A stretch of 64,000 bases of DNA, taken from positions 186,001-250,000 of the forward strand of contig NZ_MPIY01000017.1 in NCBI RefSeq assembly GCF_001953355.1, given 5' to 3'. The stretch is from Polynucleobacter sphagniphilus. GTDB lineage: Bacteria > Pseudomonadota > Gammaproteobacteria > Burkholderiales > Burkholderiaceae. Below the pieces are notes generated by a model. That model did no database searches. It worked only from the letters and a program-made list of their open reading frames with translations, and was not told the origin of the DNA. Both the position numbers and the translations under genes were made by a program. Shown in pieces: positions 1 through 10,335 of this stretch (the first letter of the stretch is position 1; each line of letters starts with the position of its first letter).

Positions 1-608
1 GCGGCGGTTTGAATACCAATGTATTGCGTTTGATTGCAAACCAGGTGCGCGATTTCCAAGAGGCCAATATCGGTGTTGCTTACACTGCGATTGGTTCCAA
101 GGGATTGCAGTTTTTAAATCGTTCAAAAGCAAAATTAATTTCTCAAACAATCCAGTTGGGTGACACCCCACACATGGATACCTTGATTGGGGCAATTACG
201 GCCCAATTAGAAGCATTTGAGAATGGTGAAATTGATGCTGTTTACTTAGCTTATACCCGCTTTGTAAATGCAATGAAGCAAGAACCTGTTTTAGAAAAGC
301 TATTGCCATTGGAGCCAGCAGCTATTGCCCCAGAGGATAAGACTGGTAATTCTTGGGATTACATTTATGAGCCTGATGCTGAGTCCATTTTGAATGGACT
401 CCTAAAGCGCTACGTAGAAGCAATGATCTATCAAGCTGTTGCAGAGAACATGGCCTCCGAGCAGTCTGCTCGCATGGTCTCCATGAAGGCTGCTTCAGAT
501 AACGCTAAGAACGTTATCGGCGAATTGCAATTGGATTACAACAAGACACGACAGGCTGCTATTACCAAAGAGTTGTCAGAGATTGTTGGTGGAGCGGCTG
601 CGGTTTAA
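1..608 (+). CDS. atpG: ATP synthase F1 gamma subunit (5' truncated by window edge)
   Basis: This is the C-terminal two thirds of the central rotor shaft of F1Fo ATP synthase, which couples Fo rotation to ATP synthesis in the alpha/beta hexamer on the cytoplasmic face of the membrane. The reading frame is open to the window edge. The TTG at base 9 used by the ORF track is an internal codon, because the upstream codons continue the gamma-family segment GGLNTNV. About 200 residues are present of a usual 285-290. The C-terminal helix, with [18 protein letters not shown] followed by [15 protein letters not shown], is the conserved gamma signature that enters the alpha3beta3 core. atpD follows 55 bases later and atpC after that, so this is the end of the atp operon. 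Confidence 0.96.
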   Translation, partial: GGLNTNVLRLIANQVRDFQEANIGVAYTAIGSKGLQFLNRSKAKLISQTIQLGDTPHMDTLIGAITAQLEAFENGEIDAVYLAYTRFVNAMKQEPVLEKLLPLEPAAIAPEDKTGNSWDYIYEPDAESILNGLLKRYVEAMIYQAVAENMASEQSARMVSMKAASDNAKNVIGELQLDYNKTRQAAITKELSEIVGGAAAV

Positions 609-648
609 GCAGTCAGCGTTTAGAAATACGAAAGAATTTAGGAATTGA

Positions 649-2064
<1,416 letters not shown>

Positions 2065-2085
2065 TCGAATTCATCTAGGGAAATT

Positions 2086-2502
2086 ATGTCAACCATACGC
2101 GTCGATGTAGTAAGTGCTGAGCAATCCATTTTTAGTGGGGAGGCTAAGTTTGTGGCTCTTCCAGGCGAAAGTGGTGAGCTCGGTATTTTGCGCGGCCACA
2201 CCCCTTTGATTACACGTATTCGTCCCGGTTCTGTTCGTATTGAAAAGGCCGATGGTGATGAAGAATTTGTTTTCGTAGCGGGCGGCTATTTAGAGGTTCA
2301 GCCAGATCGCGTCACTGTTTTAGCAGATACTGCGATTCGTGGTCACGATCTCGATGAAGCTAAAGCAACAGAAGCTAAAAAGCGTGCCGAAGAGGCAATG
2401 CAAAACCGCACCAGCGATTTTGATATGGCCTTGGCTCAATCTGAGTTTGCAGTAGCAGCCGCTCAGTTGGCTGCCATTGCACGTTTCCGTCGTAAAAAGT
2501 AA
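2086..2502 (+). CDS. atpC: ATP synthase F1 epsilon subunit
   Basis: Small regulatory subunit of F1 that binds gamma and can inhibit ATP hydrolysis. At 138 residues it matches the family length. The N-terminal beta-sandwich carries the family signature [16 protein letters not shown] (about residues 25-42), and a C-terminal two-helix domain rich in Ala, Lys and Glu follows. The gene starts 21 bases after atpD and ends the operon. The hemE frame begins only 15 bases after the stop codon, so read-through transcription into hemE is likely. Confidence 0.97.
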   Translation: MSTIRVDVVSAEQSIFSGEAKFVALPGESGELGILRGHTPLITRIRPGSVRIEKADGDEEFVFVAGGYLEVQPDRVTVLADTAIRGHDLDEAKATEAKKRAEEAMQNRTSDFDMALAQSEFAVAAAQLAAIARFRRKK

Positions 2503-2517
2503 GAACCGGTCTATTCC

Positions 2518-3630
2518 TTGTTGTTAAACGACCGGTTTCTACGAGCCTGCCTGGGCGAAGCGGTAGATCAAACTCCGCTTTGGCTCATGCGACAGGCCGG
2601 TAGATATCTCCCAGAATACAATGCAACGCGTGCTAAGGCCGGGAGTTTTTTAGGTCTAGCAAAAAATCCAGCATATGCAACCGAAGTAACGCTCCAACCG
2701 CTGGACCGCTACCCCTTGGATGCAGCTATTCTATTTTCGGATATCTTGACCATCCCCGATGCTATGGGGCTGGGGCTTAAGTTCACCACTGGTGAAGGGC
2801 CTAGCTTTGATCACCCCCTGCGCACGGAAGATGCGGTAAAAAAATTACGTGTTGCTGATATGAGTCAGCTGCAGTATGTATTTGATGCTGTCTCAGAAAT
2901 TCGTAAAGCGTTAATTCAAGATGGCAAGCAACGTGTTCCATTAATTGGTTTCTCAGGAAGCCCTTGGACTTTAGCTTGCTACATGATTGATGGCTCGAGC
3001 TCGGACGATTTTCGTCATGCCAAAACCATGATGTTTAGTCGCCCTGATTTATTGCAACATATTCTCGATATCAACGCTCAATCAGTGGCTAGTTATTTAA
3101 TTGAGCAAGTCAAAGCTGGTGCACAAGCTCTAATGATTTTTGATACTTGGGGTGGAATGCTCCCGGACGGCTGGTATCAAAAAATGTCTTTGGCATCGAT
3201 GAAAAAAGTGATTGATCTACTGCCACGCGAATATAACGGCAGAAAAATTCCTGTCATTATGTTTACTAAAGGCGGCGCCATCTGGCTTAACGATATGGCG
3301 CAAGTTGGGGCGGATGTGATTGCGCTCGATTGGACTATTTCATTAAGCCGGGCACGCAAACAATTGCTCTCACTAAATAAGCCCTTGGCAATTCAAGGCA
3401 ATCTCGATCCCTTAATTCTTTTTTCAGAACCAAAACAAATTGCTGATCAGGTCCATGCTCTATTAGACGACTTGGCTGCCGCGCCCGCTTTAAAGCCAGG
3501 ACTGCATCCTTTAGATGGCCACATCTTTAATTTAGGTCATGGCATTTCACAATTTACACCTCCAGAAAGCGTCACTGCCCTTGCTGATGCTGTGATATCT
3601 AAATCAAAAACCCTTAGATCAAAGCACTAA
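2518..3630 (+). CDS. hemE: Uroporphyrinogen decarboxylase
   Basis: Decarboxylates the four acetate side chains of uroporphyrinogen III to give coproporphyrinogen III in cytoplasmic haem synthesis. The N-terminal signature [15 protein letters not shown] and a second conserved [13 protein letters not shown] segment near residue 145 identify it. The start is unusual. The atpC stop codon is in the same frame 15 bases upstream, and no ATG or GTG lies between, so translation must begin at TTG 2518 or the adjacent TTG 2521. The product from 2518 is 370 residues, the normal size. No strong Shine-Dalgarno is visible, so coupling to atpC termination is possible. Confidence 0.95.
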   Translation: MLLNDRFLRACLGEAVDQTPLWLMRQAGRYLPEYNATRAKAGSFLGLAKNPAYATEVTLQPLDRYPLDAAILFSDILTIPDAMGLGLKFTTGEGPSFDHPLRTEDAVKKLRVADMSQLQYVFDAVSEIRKALIQDGKQRVPLIGFSGSPWTLACYMIDGSSSDDFRHAKTMMFSRPDLLQHILDINAQSVASYLIEQVKAGAQALMIFDTWGGMLPDGWYQKMSLASMKKVIDLLPREYNGRKIPVIMFTKGGAIWLNDMAQVGADVIALDWTISLSRARKQLLSLNKPLAIQGNLDPLILFSEPKQIADQVHALLDDLAAAPALKPGLHPLDGHIFNLGHGISQFTPPESVTALADAVISKSKTLRSKH

Positions 3631-3895
3631 CGCCAAGTGTTTGCTAACTTTGGGCAAAAGAGGCGTTCAAAGTTATGCACAATTATGTGACATGATTTAA
3701 ATTCAGTAAGATTGAGAGAAATGATTAGATTGCTCTTTTAGTTGTGCCTCTAACACATTGTTTTTATTCAATAAAATTGAATAATTAGGGGTTTCCCTTA
3801 AAAACTTCAATTTTTCAAAGCGGTCCCGATAATAGAATAAGCTGATGATATCCACAGAGTTATCCACAAGCTAAAGCGAAAATTGAAGTAAAAAA
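3631..3895. promoter_or_regulatory. hemE-priA intergenic region with DnaA-box-like sites
   Basis: This gap is AT-rich. It holds one exact DnaA box, TTATCCACA (3860-3868). A one-mismatch box, ATATCCACA, lies 12 bases upstream in the same orientation (3848-3856), and a third site, TTATGCACA, fits TTATNCACA (3673-3681). A perfect 9-bp inverted repeat with a 3-base loop, TTATTCAAT-AAA-ATTGAATAA, lies at 3764-3784. The box pair ends about 27 bases before the priA start codon, so DnaA could influence priA expression or bind here for another purpose. No gene fits here. The boxes are seen directly; the function is inferred. Confidence 0.6.
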
Positions 3896-6025
3896 ATGCC
3901 AGATCCCATAGTTGTCCAAGTGGTAGTTGATAAGCCCTTATCTCAAGGGTTTGACTATCTTTGGGACGCAAAACAGTTGGGAGCGCTTCCTCAGGTTGGC
4001 CAAATTATTGAAGTGCCCTTTGGGCGTGGGCAAGAAATTGCAGTGGTAATAAAAGTAAGTGCACACTCTGATTATCAAATCGACAAAATAAAGTATGTTG
4101 ACAAGGTGTCGCCCCTACCTCCACTCAATTTAGCGCTGCTGCGTTTGATAAACTTCGCTAGTCAGTACTACGTCCATACGCTTGGTGAAACTATTCTTCC
4201 AACAATCCCACAGATGTGGAAAAAAGCAGATTCATGGAAGAAAAATGTAGACAAAATAAATGAGGCAAGAAAGAAAAATCCAAAGGCAATAGGCTCTCAA
4301 AAAGAAGGATTCATTACAGCTGAACAATTAAATGCAGAGCAAAAAAAAGCATTAGAGGCCCTAAACAATCCTAGCAACTCTGGAACCAAGTTCCGCACGA
4401 TTTTGCTCCAGGGTCAAACTGGCAGTGGTAAGACCGCAGTATTTCTAAATTGGATCAGCGGGATTTTGGAGGAAAAAGATGCGCAAGTGCTGTTGCTGGT
4501 TCCGGAAATCAATTTAACGCCGCAACTAGAAAGACGTGTGCGTGCCTATTTCCCAGATAAGATCATGGCAGTCTTGCATAGCGGTGTAACAGAAAAGAAG
4601 CGCGGTATTGCTTGGTATGAGGCAATGACAGGTAAAGCACAAATTATTTTGGGAACAAGATTGGCTGCTTTAACACCAATGCCAAATTTAAAAGCAATCG
4701 TGGTCGACGAGGAGCACGATACAAGCTATAAGCAACAAGAGGGAACCAGATACTCAGCAAGGGACTTGGCAATATGGCGCGCGCATGATGGGCAGCTCCC
4801 AATCGTACTTTCTTCAGCCACCCCTTCTTTAGAGACTTGGATTGCTGCCAAGGCGGGGCGATATGAATATATTCGCTTGGATCAACGTGCCCAAGGGGCT
4901 AAGTTGCCCAGGGTGCATCTAATTAACACCCGTGATCCTCGCAATCAATATAGCCCAGGAGACCAAGGTGCCCCAAAGACGAAAAGCCTGATTAGTAAAA
5001 CGCTTGCTCAGGCAATTAGCAAAAATTATCAAGAGCAAAAGCAAAGCTTAATTCTGATTAATCGCAGAGGATACGCGCCGGTACTTAGTTGCAGTAGTTG
5101 TAATTGGTTATCAAAGTGCTCGCAATGTTCTTCATATATGGTGATGCATAAGCCAGGAGCATTAGGAAAAAGGTCTGTATTAAATTGTCATCATTGTGGA
5201 TTGGTTAAATCAATACCGCAGTTTTGTCCCGATTGTGGAAATGCAGATCTGAAAACCCTTGGACAGGGAACGCAAAAGCTGGAAGATAGTATTGAGGAGA
5301 TGTGGCCACAAGCCAGGGTGCTGCGTGTGGATGCAGACTCTAGCAGAAAGAGTAAAGGTGCAGAAGAGCTCTTTCAGGAAATACACGATGGCAATGTCGA
5401 TATTGTAGTTGGCACACAAATGATTGCGAAGGGCCATGATTATCAAAACATAGGATTGGTTGCTGTTTTGGATGCAGATGCTAGACTCTATTCAGCAGAC
5501 TTTCGGGCTGCTGAAAGATTATTTGCGCAGCTAGTACAGGTTGCCGGGCGAGCGGGAAGAGCTGGCGCCGAGGGAGAGGATGGTGGAGATATTTATATAG
5601 AAACACAGTATCCAGAGGCACCAGTATTTCAGTATTTGCTCAGGCATGATGTGGATGGATTTATGGCTTACATCGCGCGTGAGCGAGATGAAGCAAAACT
5701 ACCCCCTTTTACTTATCAAGGCTTGGTTCATGCTGAGGCAAAAAGTCTCGAGAAGGCGATTGGTTTCTTAAATGAATTGAAGGCGCGCCTTAAGCAGCAT
5801 GGGATGGTGCCCATAGATGTATATGTATACGATCCGGTTCCCAAAACAGTCATGCGCGTGGCTGGGTCAGAGCGCGCACAACTGGTAATAGAGTCTACCA
5901 ATCGAAAACTATTACAAGAAATCCTAGAAAATATTGACCGCGATTTACGCCAACAATCTCAGGGACGCATTAGCAAGGTATCGCGCATTCGATGGTTGGT
6001 TGAGCGCGACCCAATTGCAATTTAA
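3896..6025 (+). CDS. priA: Primosomal protein N' (replication restart helicase PriA)
   Basis: PriA recognises stalled or repaired forks and reloads the replicative helicase. At 709 residues it matches the family. Order seen: an N-terminal 3' DNA-end binding domain (about 1-105), Walker A GQTGSGKT near residue 172, Walker B DEEHD near residue 271, then a cysteine cluster (about 398-446) with CSSC, CSQC, CHHC and CPDC pairs that would bind the two zinc ions. Helicase motifs V and VI (GTQMIAKGHDY and QVAGRAGRAG) follow. The ATG at 3896 gives the typical N-terminus with strand-forming VVQVVVDKPL. It stands alone after hemE, and its upstream region carries DnaA-box-like sequences. Confidence 0.97.
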   Translation: MPDPIVVQVVVDKPLSQGFDYLWDAKQLGALPQVGQIIEVPFGRGQEIAVVIKVSAHSDYQIDKIKYVDKVSPLPPLNLALLRLINFASQYYVHTLGETILPTIPQMWKKADSWKKNVDKINEARKKNPKAIGSQKEGFITAEQLNAEQKKALEALNNPSNSGTKFRTILLQGQTGSGKTAVFLNWISGILEEKDAQVLLLVPEINLTPQLERRVRAYFPDKIMAVLHSGVTEKKRGIAWYEAMTGKAQIILGTRLAALTPMPNLKAIVVDEEHDTSYKQQEGTRYSARDLAIWRAHDGQLPIVLSSATPSLETWIAAKAGRYEYIRLDQRAQGAKLPRVHLINTRDPRNQYSPGDQGAPKTKSLISKTLAQAISKNYQEQKQSLILINRRGYAPVLSCSSCNWLSKCSQCSSYMVMHKPGALGKRSVLNCHHCGLVKSIPQFCPDCGNADLKTLGQGTQKLEDSIEEMWPQARVLRVDADSSRKSKGAEELFQEIHDGNVDIVVGTQMIAKGHDYQNIGLVAVLDADARLYSADFRAAERLFAQLVQVAGRAGRAGAEGEDGGDIYIETQYPEAPVFQYLLRHDVDGFMAYIARERDEAKLPPFTYQGLVHAEAKSLEKAIGFLNELKARLKQHGMVPIDVYVYDPVPKTVMRVAGSERAQLVIESTNRKLLQEILENIDRDLRQQSQGRISKVSRIRWLVERDPIAI

Positions 6026-6033
6026 GTGGGTCT

Positions 6034-6420
6034 TTAGGCGCCAGCAGTGCTACTGTAAGTCGGAGCATCCAATAAATTCAGTAGTTCTGCAGCAAGCTCT
6101 GCGCCCGGTTTAATTTTAAAAAGCCAAGTTGAGTATGGTGCTTGATTTACTATTTCAGGCGAGGACTCAAGCGCCTGATTTAAAGCCACAATTTCACCGC
6201 TGACGGGTGCATGGATGTCGCTAGCAGCCTTAACAGATTCAATTACCGCAATCGCCTCCCCTTGCTTAACGACTTGCCCTAGTTTGGGTGCTTGAAAAAA
6301 CATCACATCTCCAAGAGCCTCTTGCGCATGATTGCTAACGCCAACCCACACAAGACCGTCGTCCTCTAGGGATGACCATTCATGGGTTTGAGCAAATTTA
6401 AATGTTTCTTGGGCGTTCAT
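6034..6420 (-). CDS. gcvH: Glycine cleavage system H protein
   Basis: Lipoyl carrier of the glycine cleavage complex, shuttling the methylamine group between P, T and L proteins. At 128 residues the length is normal. The N-terminal THEWSSLEDDGLVWVGVSNHAQEALGD and the lipoylation motif ESVKAASD, with the modified lysine near residue 64, are diagnostic. It is transcribed convergently with priA, nine bases after its stop. No gcvT or gcvP gene is adjacent, so either the partners lie elsewhere or this is a solitary lipoyl carrier. Confidence 0.95.
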   Translation of the reverse strand: MNAQETFKFAQTHEWSSLEDDGLVWVGVSNHAQEALGDVMFFQAPKLGQVVKQGEAIAVIESVKAASDIHAPVSGEIVALNQALESSPEIVNQAPYSTWLFKIKPGAELAAELLNLLDAPTYSSTAGA

Positions 6421-6492
6421 GTTTTATCCTTTAAGAATATTTTATCTTTACTCCCATAAACAACCATTGTATTTATACGAGAGCCAGCTTAT

Positions 6493-7137
6493 ATGCCGAT
6501 CAAATTAGGAATAGTTCCCGTTACCCCATTTGAGCAAAACTGCTCGATTCTGGTTTGTCAGGAGACTGGAGACGCGGCCATTGTTGATCCAGGTGGCAAT
6601 ATCCCAAAGATTTTGGAAGGCGTAAAGCAAATGGGTGGTACTGTGAAAAAGATTTTGCTTACCCATGGGCACTTAGACCATTGTGCGGCGGCTAAAGACT
6701 TGTCTGAGCAGTTGCATGTGCCAATCGAGGGCCCGCAAATTGATGAACGTTTTTGGATTGATCAACTACCAGAGCAAACGGAGCGGTTTGGATTTGGGCA
6801 TGCCAAAGTCTTCGAGCCTGATCGCTGGCTCAATGATGGTGATCATGTAAAAGTCGGTAATGTTGATTTAGAGGTCTTTCACTGCCCCGGACATACGCCT
6901 GGGCATGTTGTATTTTTTGATAAAGAAGATCGCCTGGCACTAGTCGGCGATGTCCTGTTTGCGGGCTCTATCGGTAGAACAGATTTCCCCCGAGGTAATC
7001 ACGCAGACTTAATTAATGCGATCAAAACTAAATTGTGGCCCTTGGGCGATGATGTACAGTTTGTTCCTGGCCATGGGCCAATGTCTACCTTTGGGGCGGA
7101 ACGATTAAGCAATCCCTATGTTGGGGATAATGCGTAA
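6493..7137 (+). CDS. MBL-fold metallo-hydrolase (YcbL/glyoxalase II-like)
   Basis: A 214-residue metallo-beta-lactamase-fold protein. The metal-binding motif THGHLDH lies near residue 56. A second histidine site (FHCPGHTPGH) and the DVLFAGSIGRTDFP segment follow, and a late GHGP histidine completes the set. This pattern is that of the small glyoxalase II-like YcbL group, which hydrolyses thioesters such as S-lactoylglutathione in vitro. The C-terminal substrate domain of classical GloB is absent. It is divergent from gcvH with a 72-base gap. The exact substrate cannot be told from sequence. Confidence 0.88.
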   Translation: MPIKLGIVPVTPFEQNCSILVCQETGDAAIVDPGGNIPKILEGVKQMGGTVKKILLTHGHLDHCAAAKDLSEQLHVPIEGPQIDERFWIDQLPEQTERFGFGHAKVFEPDRWLNDGDHVKVGNVDLEVFHCPGHTPGHVVFFDKEDRLALVGDVLFAGSIGRTDFPRGNHADLINAIKTKLWPLGDDVQFVPGHGPMSTFGAERLSNPYVGDNA

Positions 7138-7141
7138 GGAA

Positions 7142-7333
7142 TTAGGTTTTAGCAGATCCAGTGCGGTGCGTGCGATTGTAAAGACAGCTCGCACAAATCC
7201 AGCGTTGCTTGCGATTACTAGTTGGAATCCAGGTCCCACCTTCGAGGCGCTTTTCACGGCTACAAGAAGAACAAAACTTGAGGCTCTGAGAGGTATCTTG
7301 GGTGGCGGCTGGAGTAGAGGTAGTCATGGGCAA
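7142..7333 (-). CDS. Small protein with two CxxC pairs (putative zinc ribbon)
   Basis: A 63-residue ORF that I do not recognise as a named family. It has two CxxC pairs, CSSC near residue 21 and CASC near residue 48, about 24 residues apart, which is the layout of a zinc ribbon. The ends are polar and look disordered, with a Ser/Thr-rich N-terminus. It lies tail to tail with the MBL hydrolase, five bases after that gene's stop. A plus-strand ORF of similar length overlaps it (7118-7342) but shows no recognisable motif and overlaps the hydrolase. The paired cysteines make the minus-strand reading the better candidate. Confidence 0.62.
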   Translation of the reverse strand: MPMTTSTPAATQDTSQSLKFCSSCSREKRLEGGTWIPTSNRKQRWICASCLYNRTHRTGSAKT

Positions 7334-7368
7334 TCCGGGTAAGGCAAATCTTATTCAGAGTGTCTATT

Positions 7369-8511
7369 TTACCCGTTTTGTCCCGCTGGGGCTGGGCTCA
7401 ATACAACCCTGACTGATTCGGCTGTTTTATTGCCATCAAAATCAAGCCATGCTTTGTTTTCAAAGTCATAGAGTTTGCACTTCCGAGCAGTATCGAAATA
7501 CCAACTCCATGAGAACTTTTGAACAAAAATACGCTCAGGAAGGATAGTTTCGAGGGTATTTTGAGCTTCTTGAAGGCGGTATAGGGGTACGCTCATGTCT
7601 ACATGGTGAGCAGTGTGTTCCATAATGTTGTGCATTAGTGCGCCCCAAATCCAGTTAAAAGTGAGGTGCACTGTAGTAGAAACAAAAGGTTGGGCGCGCA
7701 ACCACTCGGACTTTTTGTCATACCAAGAGACCGAAGGATGAGTGTGGTGAACATACACTACAAAGCCAATCATGCCATTCCAGAATAGGAAAGGAACCGC
7801 AAATCCCATGATCAGACCAAGCCATACTGATTGGCCGGTTGCGAGAGCTCCAGCAATGAGGCAGGCAATCCAAACAATGGCAAAAGCGCTTACCAGTAGG
7901 TTATCTTTGAGGAAGATGGGACGATCGCCCGGTTTATTTTGGGCATTTGGGAAGTACTCTCTTCTCCACCAAATCTCAATTAAATAGTAAAAAACGGGCC
8001 CCCAACCACTACGATAGAGATGCTCTAGGGCCTTGCGGGACGGGGATAAGGCGTCATATTCTGCTTTTGAGAGCGGCGCCCAAACAAAGTCAAAACCCTT
8101 CAGATTGGTTTGGCCATGGTGCACTACGTTGTGCCCTACATCCCATAGGCTATATGGTGTTAAGGATGGCAGAAAGGCAATTCGACCAAGAACTTTATTA
8201 AGTTCGCGGTTTGGGGTGAAGCTTTGATGGCAAGCATCATGACCCAAAATAAAAATTCTGCCAGTTACAAAACCAGCTACCACACCGAAGACTAGCTTAA
8301 GCAGCATGTTTTCTGCAAAAACGGTGCCAGCAATGCAGGCTAGCCATAAGGAGGCGTCTATTAAGAGCAACATCAATGCCCTGCCTGTTTCACCTTGAGC
8401 CATGGGGATGAGCCAACTACGAATGATCTTTCTATGTGGCAAAGGTAGATCAGGAGCCAACGGATTGGCAATAGACGGTTCTGAAAGGGTCGGATTTAAG
8501 TGATTAGGCAT
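7369..8511 (-). CDS. Membrane fatty acid desaturase family protein
   Basis: Integral membrane di-iron desaturase/hydroxylase family protein. Three histidine clusters that bind the diiron centre are visible: HDACH near residue 90, HNVVHH near residue 128 and HTAHH near residue 300, with hydrophobic membrane segments between them. I chose the ATG at 8511 (product about 380 residues) over the TTG at 8556 used by the track, because the extra 15 residues look like a fortuitous extension; neither start has a strong Shine-Dalgarno. Likely substrate is an acyl chain of membrane lipids, but chain and position are unknown. It stands alone between convergent and tRNA genes. Confidence 0.9.
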   Translation of the reverse strand: MPNHLNPTLSEPSIANPLAPDLPLPHRKIIRSWLIPMAQGETGRALMLLLIDASLWLACIAGTVFAENMLLKLVFGVVAGFVTGRIFILGHDACHQSFTPNRELNKVLGRIAFLPSLTPYSLWDVGHNVVHHGQTNLKGFDFVWAPLSKAEYDALSPSRKALEHLYRSGWGPVFYYLIEIWWRREYFPNAQNKPGDRPIFLKDNLLVSAFAIVWIACLIAGALATGQSVWLGLIMGFAVPFLFWNGMIGFVVYVHHTHPSVSWYDKKSEWLRAQPFVSTTVHLTFNWIWGALMHNIMEHTAHHVDMSVPLYRLQEAQNTLETILPERIFVQKFSWSWYFDTARKCKLYDFENKAWLDFDGNKTAESVRVVLSPAPAGQNG

Positions 8512-8596
8512 GATAAGAATCAATAATTTAGGAGCAAATGATAGCCTTTTCCACAATTTTCTGCATGATGTAGGTCAAAGCCCCCCTACTTATTAT

Positions 8597-8672
8597 TGGC
8601 GCGCCCGGCAGGAATCGAACCTGCGACCCTTGGCTTCGGAGGCCAATACTCTATCCACTGAGCTACGGGCGC
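8597..8672 (-). tRNA. tRNA-Arg (anticodon CCG)
   Basis: A 76-base cloverleaf on the minus strand. The acceptor stem GCGCCCG pairs with CGGGCGC, followed by discriminator G and an encoded CCA. The anticodon loop CTCCGAA gives anticodon CCG, reading CGG codons. The T-arm GGTTCGATTCC is canonical. Confidence 0.97.
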
Positions 8673-8727
8673 CGGCGATAAATAAGATTACCTCGCTATT
8701 GTAAGTGCCTATAGTTAAAGCACTCGT

Positions 8728-8733
8728 TATAAT
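8728..8733 (+). promoter_or_regulatory. Candidate -10 box for the cytochrome c5-like gene
   Basis: A perfect TATAAT hexamer lies 44 bases before the start codon. No convincing -35 element is found at 16-18 bases upstream, so this is only a suggestion of a promoter. Confidence 0.35.
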
Positions 8734-8776
8734 CTTCGCAAAGTAACCCTATAAACCGTCAAACGATAAAAGTCCT

Positions 8777-9277
8777 ATGAGCAACGAGCACGGAACACTA
8801 ATTAAGTCCCCTAAACAATTGATCATCATGGTATTTGCCAGCTTTTTTGTACCATTGATCATTATTTTGTTGTTAATGGTTTTTGTTAACAATGGCAAGC
8901 GGACCGATTCAAGCCCATCAACTGACCAGCTGATTAAGCCCGTGGCTCAGCTCAATTTTCATGATGCAAGTGCGCCTCGTGAAATGAAGACCGGTGAAGA
9001 GGTATATAAAACCGTATGCTCTTCCTGCCATGCTACTGGCGCTGCTGGGGCTCCTAAGTTTGGCGATACAGCCGCTTGGGCGCCACGCATTGCTAAAGGC
9101 TACGATGCTTTAATGACTTCCGTTCTCAAGGGTAAAAATGCAATGCCAGCTCGTGGCGGCTCAAGCCCAGATGATGTGAGCGATTACGAATTGGGGCGCG
9201 CAGTGGTTTATATGACTACTGCTGCAGGCGGTAAGTTCCCTGAGCCTAAGGCTCCAGCAGCCCCTGCTGCTAAATAG
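8777..9277 (+). CDS. Membrane-anchored monoheme c-type cytochrome (c5-like)
   Basis: Electron carrier on the periplasmic face. An uncleaved-looking N-terminal hydrophobic anchor (about residues 15-37) is followed by a flexible linker and a class I cytochrome domain with the heme-binding CSSCH motif at residues 81-85. A distal methionine is expected in the NAMPARGG segment near residue 117. The total of 166 residues and the C-terminal Ala/Pro tail fit the cytochrome c5 family, which feeds terminal oxidases. It is followed at once by a terminator shared with the convergent rsmI gene. Confidence 0.9.
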   Translation: MSNEHGTLIKSPKQLIIMVFASFFVPLIIILLLMVFVNNGKRTDSSPSTDQLIKPVAQLNFHDASAPREMKTGEEVYKTVCSSCHATGAAGAPKFGDTAAWAPRIAKGYDALMTSVLKGKNAMPARGGSSPDDVSDYELGRAVVYMTTAAGGKFPEPKAPAAPAAK

Positions 9278-9296
9278 TATTTCAATTCACAATAAG

Positions 9297-9323
9297 AAGG
9301 CTGGCTATATGCCAGCTTTTTTA
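9297..9323 (+). terminator. Rho-independent terminator after the cytochrome gene
   Basis: Stem GCTGGC (9300-9305) pairs with GCCAGC (9311-9316) around the loop TATAT, followed by six or more T. The T-run overlaps the rsmI stop codon on the other strand, so the convergent genes share this space. Confidence 0.88.
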
Positions 9324-10226
9324 TTGCTCCTCACTAGGAGGCTTTGCATCTAAAGCAACTTGATAGGCCTCTTTTTTAGATATCCCTAAGGTTTGCGAGA
9401 GAACCGCGGCAATCTCTTTGCTGCCCAAATACGGACTTAGGGCATTGGCCCAAAGCAGTAAAGAGGCGTGATCTGCAGTCTCTCCATCATTTGCTTTGCG
9501 CCCTGCTATTAAAAGTACGAATTCACCTTTGAGGCTTTCTGCATCCTCAAGCCATTTTGGTATGTCCCCAATACTGAGTGCAACTACTTGCTCAAATTTT
9601 TTGGTGAGCTCCCTACCGACTACGATTTGACGATCAGATGGGAGTGCTGTTGCCAGCACAGCCAGCGTATCGCGAATGTGGTGTGGCGATTCAAAGAAAA
9701 TACTTGTTTTGGTGCTGGCATTGAGTTCGTGAAGCAGCGCATCGCGATCTTTGGCCTTGTTGGGCCAGAAGCCCAAAAACTGAAAGCGCCCTTCAGAGCC
9801 CAACAACACCGAGCCTCCAACAGAAATTGCTGAAGAAACCGCACTAGCCCCTGGAATAGGAATGACACGAAAACCGGCTTTTTGAACTTCATTGACTAAT
9901 CTAGCGCCTGGATCAGAAACGCCTGGCGTGCCGGCATCAGAAATATAGGCCCAACGTTCATTGTTTCTGAGGCTTTGAATAACTGCTTGCGCTCCCTCCA
10001 CTTCATTGTGTTCGTGAAGTGCCATGCATTTTTTATGGATGCCAAATTGCTGCAATAAGGCGGCGCTATGACGCGTGTCTTCACAGGCAATGCCATCGAC
10101 TGCATTGAGGACATGAAGGGCGCGTAATGTAATGTCGCCTAAATTTCCAATGGGAGTTGCAACCATATAGAGCGCTCCCGCTGGGAGATCTTGTTGCTTG
10201 AGAAAGTCAAAAGTGCTCAGTTCCAT
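9321..10226 (-). CDS. rsmI: 16S rRNA (cytidine-1402-2'-O)-methyltransferase
   Basis: SAM-dependent methyltransferase that modifies the ribose of C1402 in 16S rRNA near the P site. At 301 residues it has the family length. Tetrapyrrole-methylase-fold motifs are seen: YMVATPIGNLGDITLRAL near residue 20, CEDTRHSAALL near residue 49, and SDAGTPGVSDPG near residue 95. It faces the DiaA/GmhA-like gene divergently, the same neighbourhood as in E. coli, where rsmI, diaA and dolP lie together; there lpoA and yraN also sit between them, but no such genes are seen here. Confidence 0.95.
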   Translation of the reverse strand: MELSTFDFLKQQDLPAGALYMVATPIGNLGDITLRALHVLNAVDGIACEDTRHSAALLQQFGIHKKCMALHEHNEVEGAQAVIQSLRNNERWAYISDAGTPGVSDPGARLVNEVQKAGFRVIPIPGASAVSSAISVGGSVLLGSEGRFQFLGFWPNKAKDRDALLHELNASTKTSIFFESPHHIRDTLAVLATALPSDRQIVVGRELTKKFEQVVALSIGDIPKWLEDAESLKGEFVLLIAGRKANDGETADHASLLLWANALSPYLGSKEIAAVLSQTLGISKKEAYQVALDAKPPSEEQ

Positions 10227-10335
10227 ATAGTGCGTCTTTGCGTGTTAATTGATCGAATTAATAAGAGCATACGTGGCTTTTTGTAGGCAGACGCATAAGA
10301 AGTAAAACCGCCCTACTTTGGCGCATAATATTGTT

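Noticed and set aside
3631-3895. Main chromosomal origin
   Set aside because: Only three boxes are visible and dnaA, dnaN and rpmH are absent, so I keep it as a DnaA-related region, not an origin call.
7118-7342. 74-residue plus-strand ORF overlapping the MBL hydrolase end
   Set aside because: It overlaps a real gene, has no recognisable motif or ribosome site, and lies antisense to the CxxC ORF, which has a sensible cysteine pattern.
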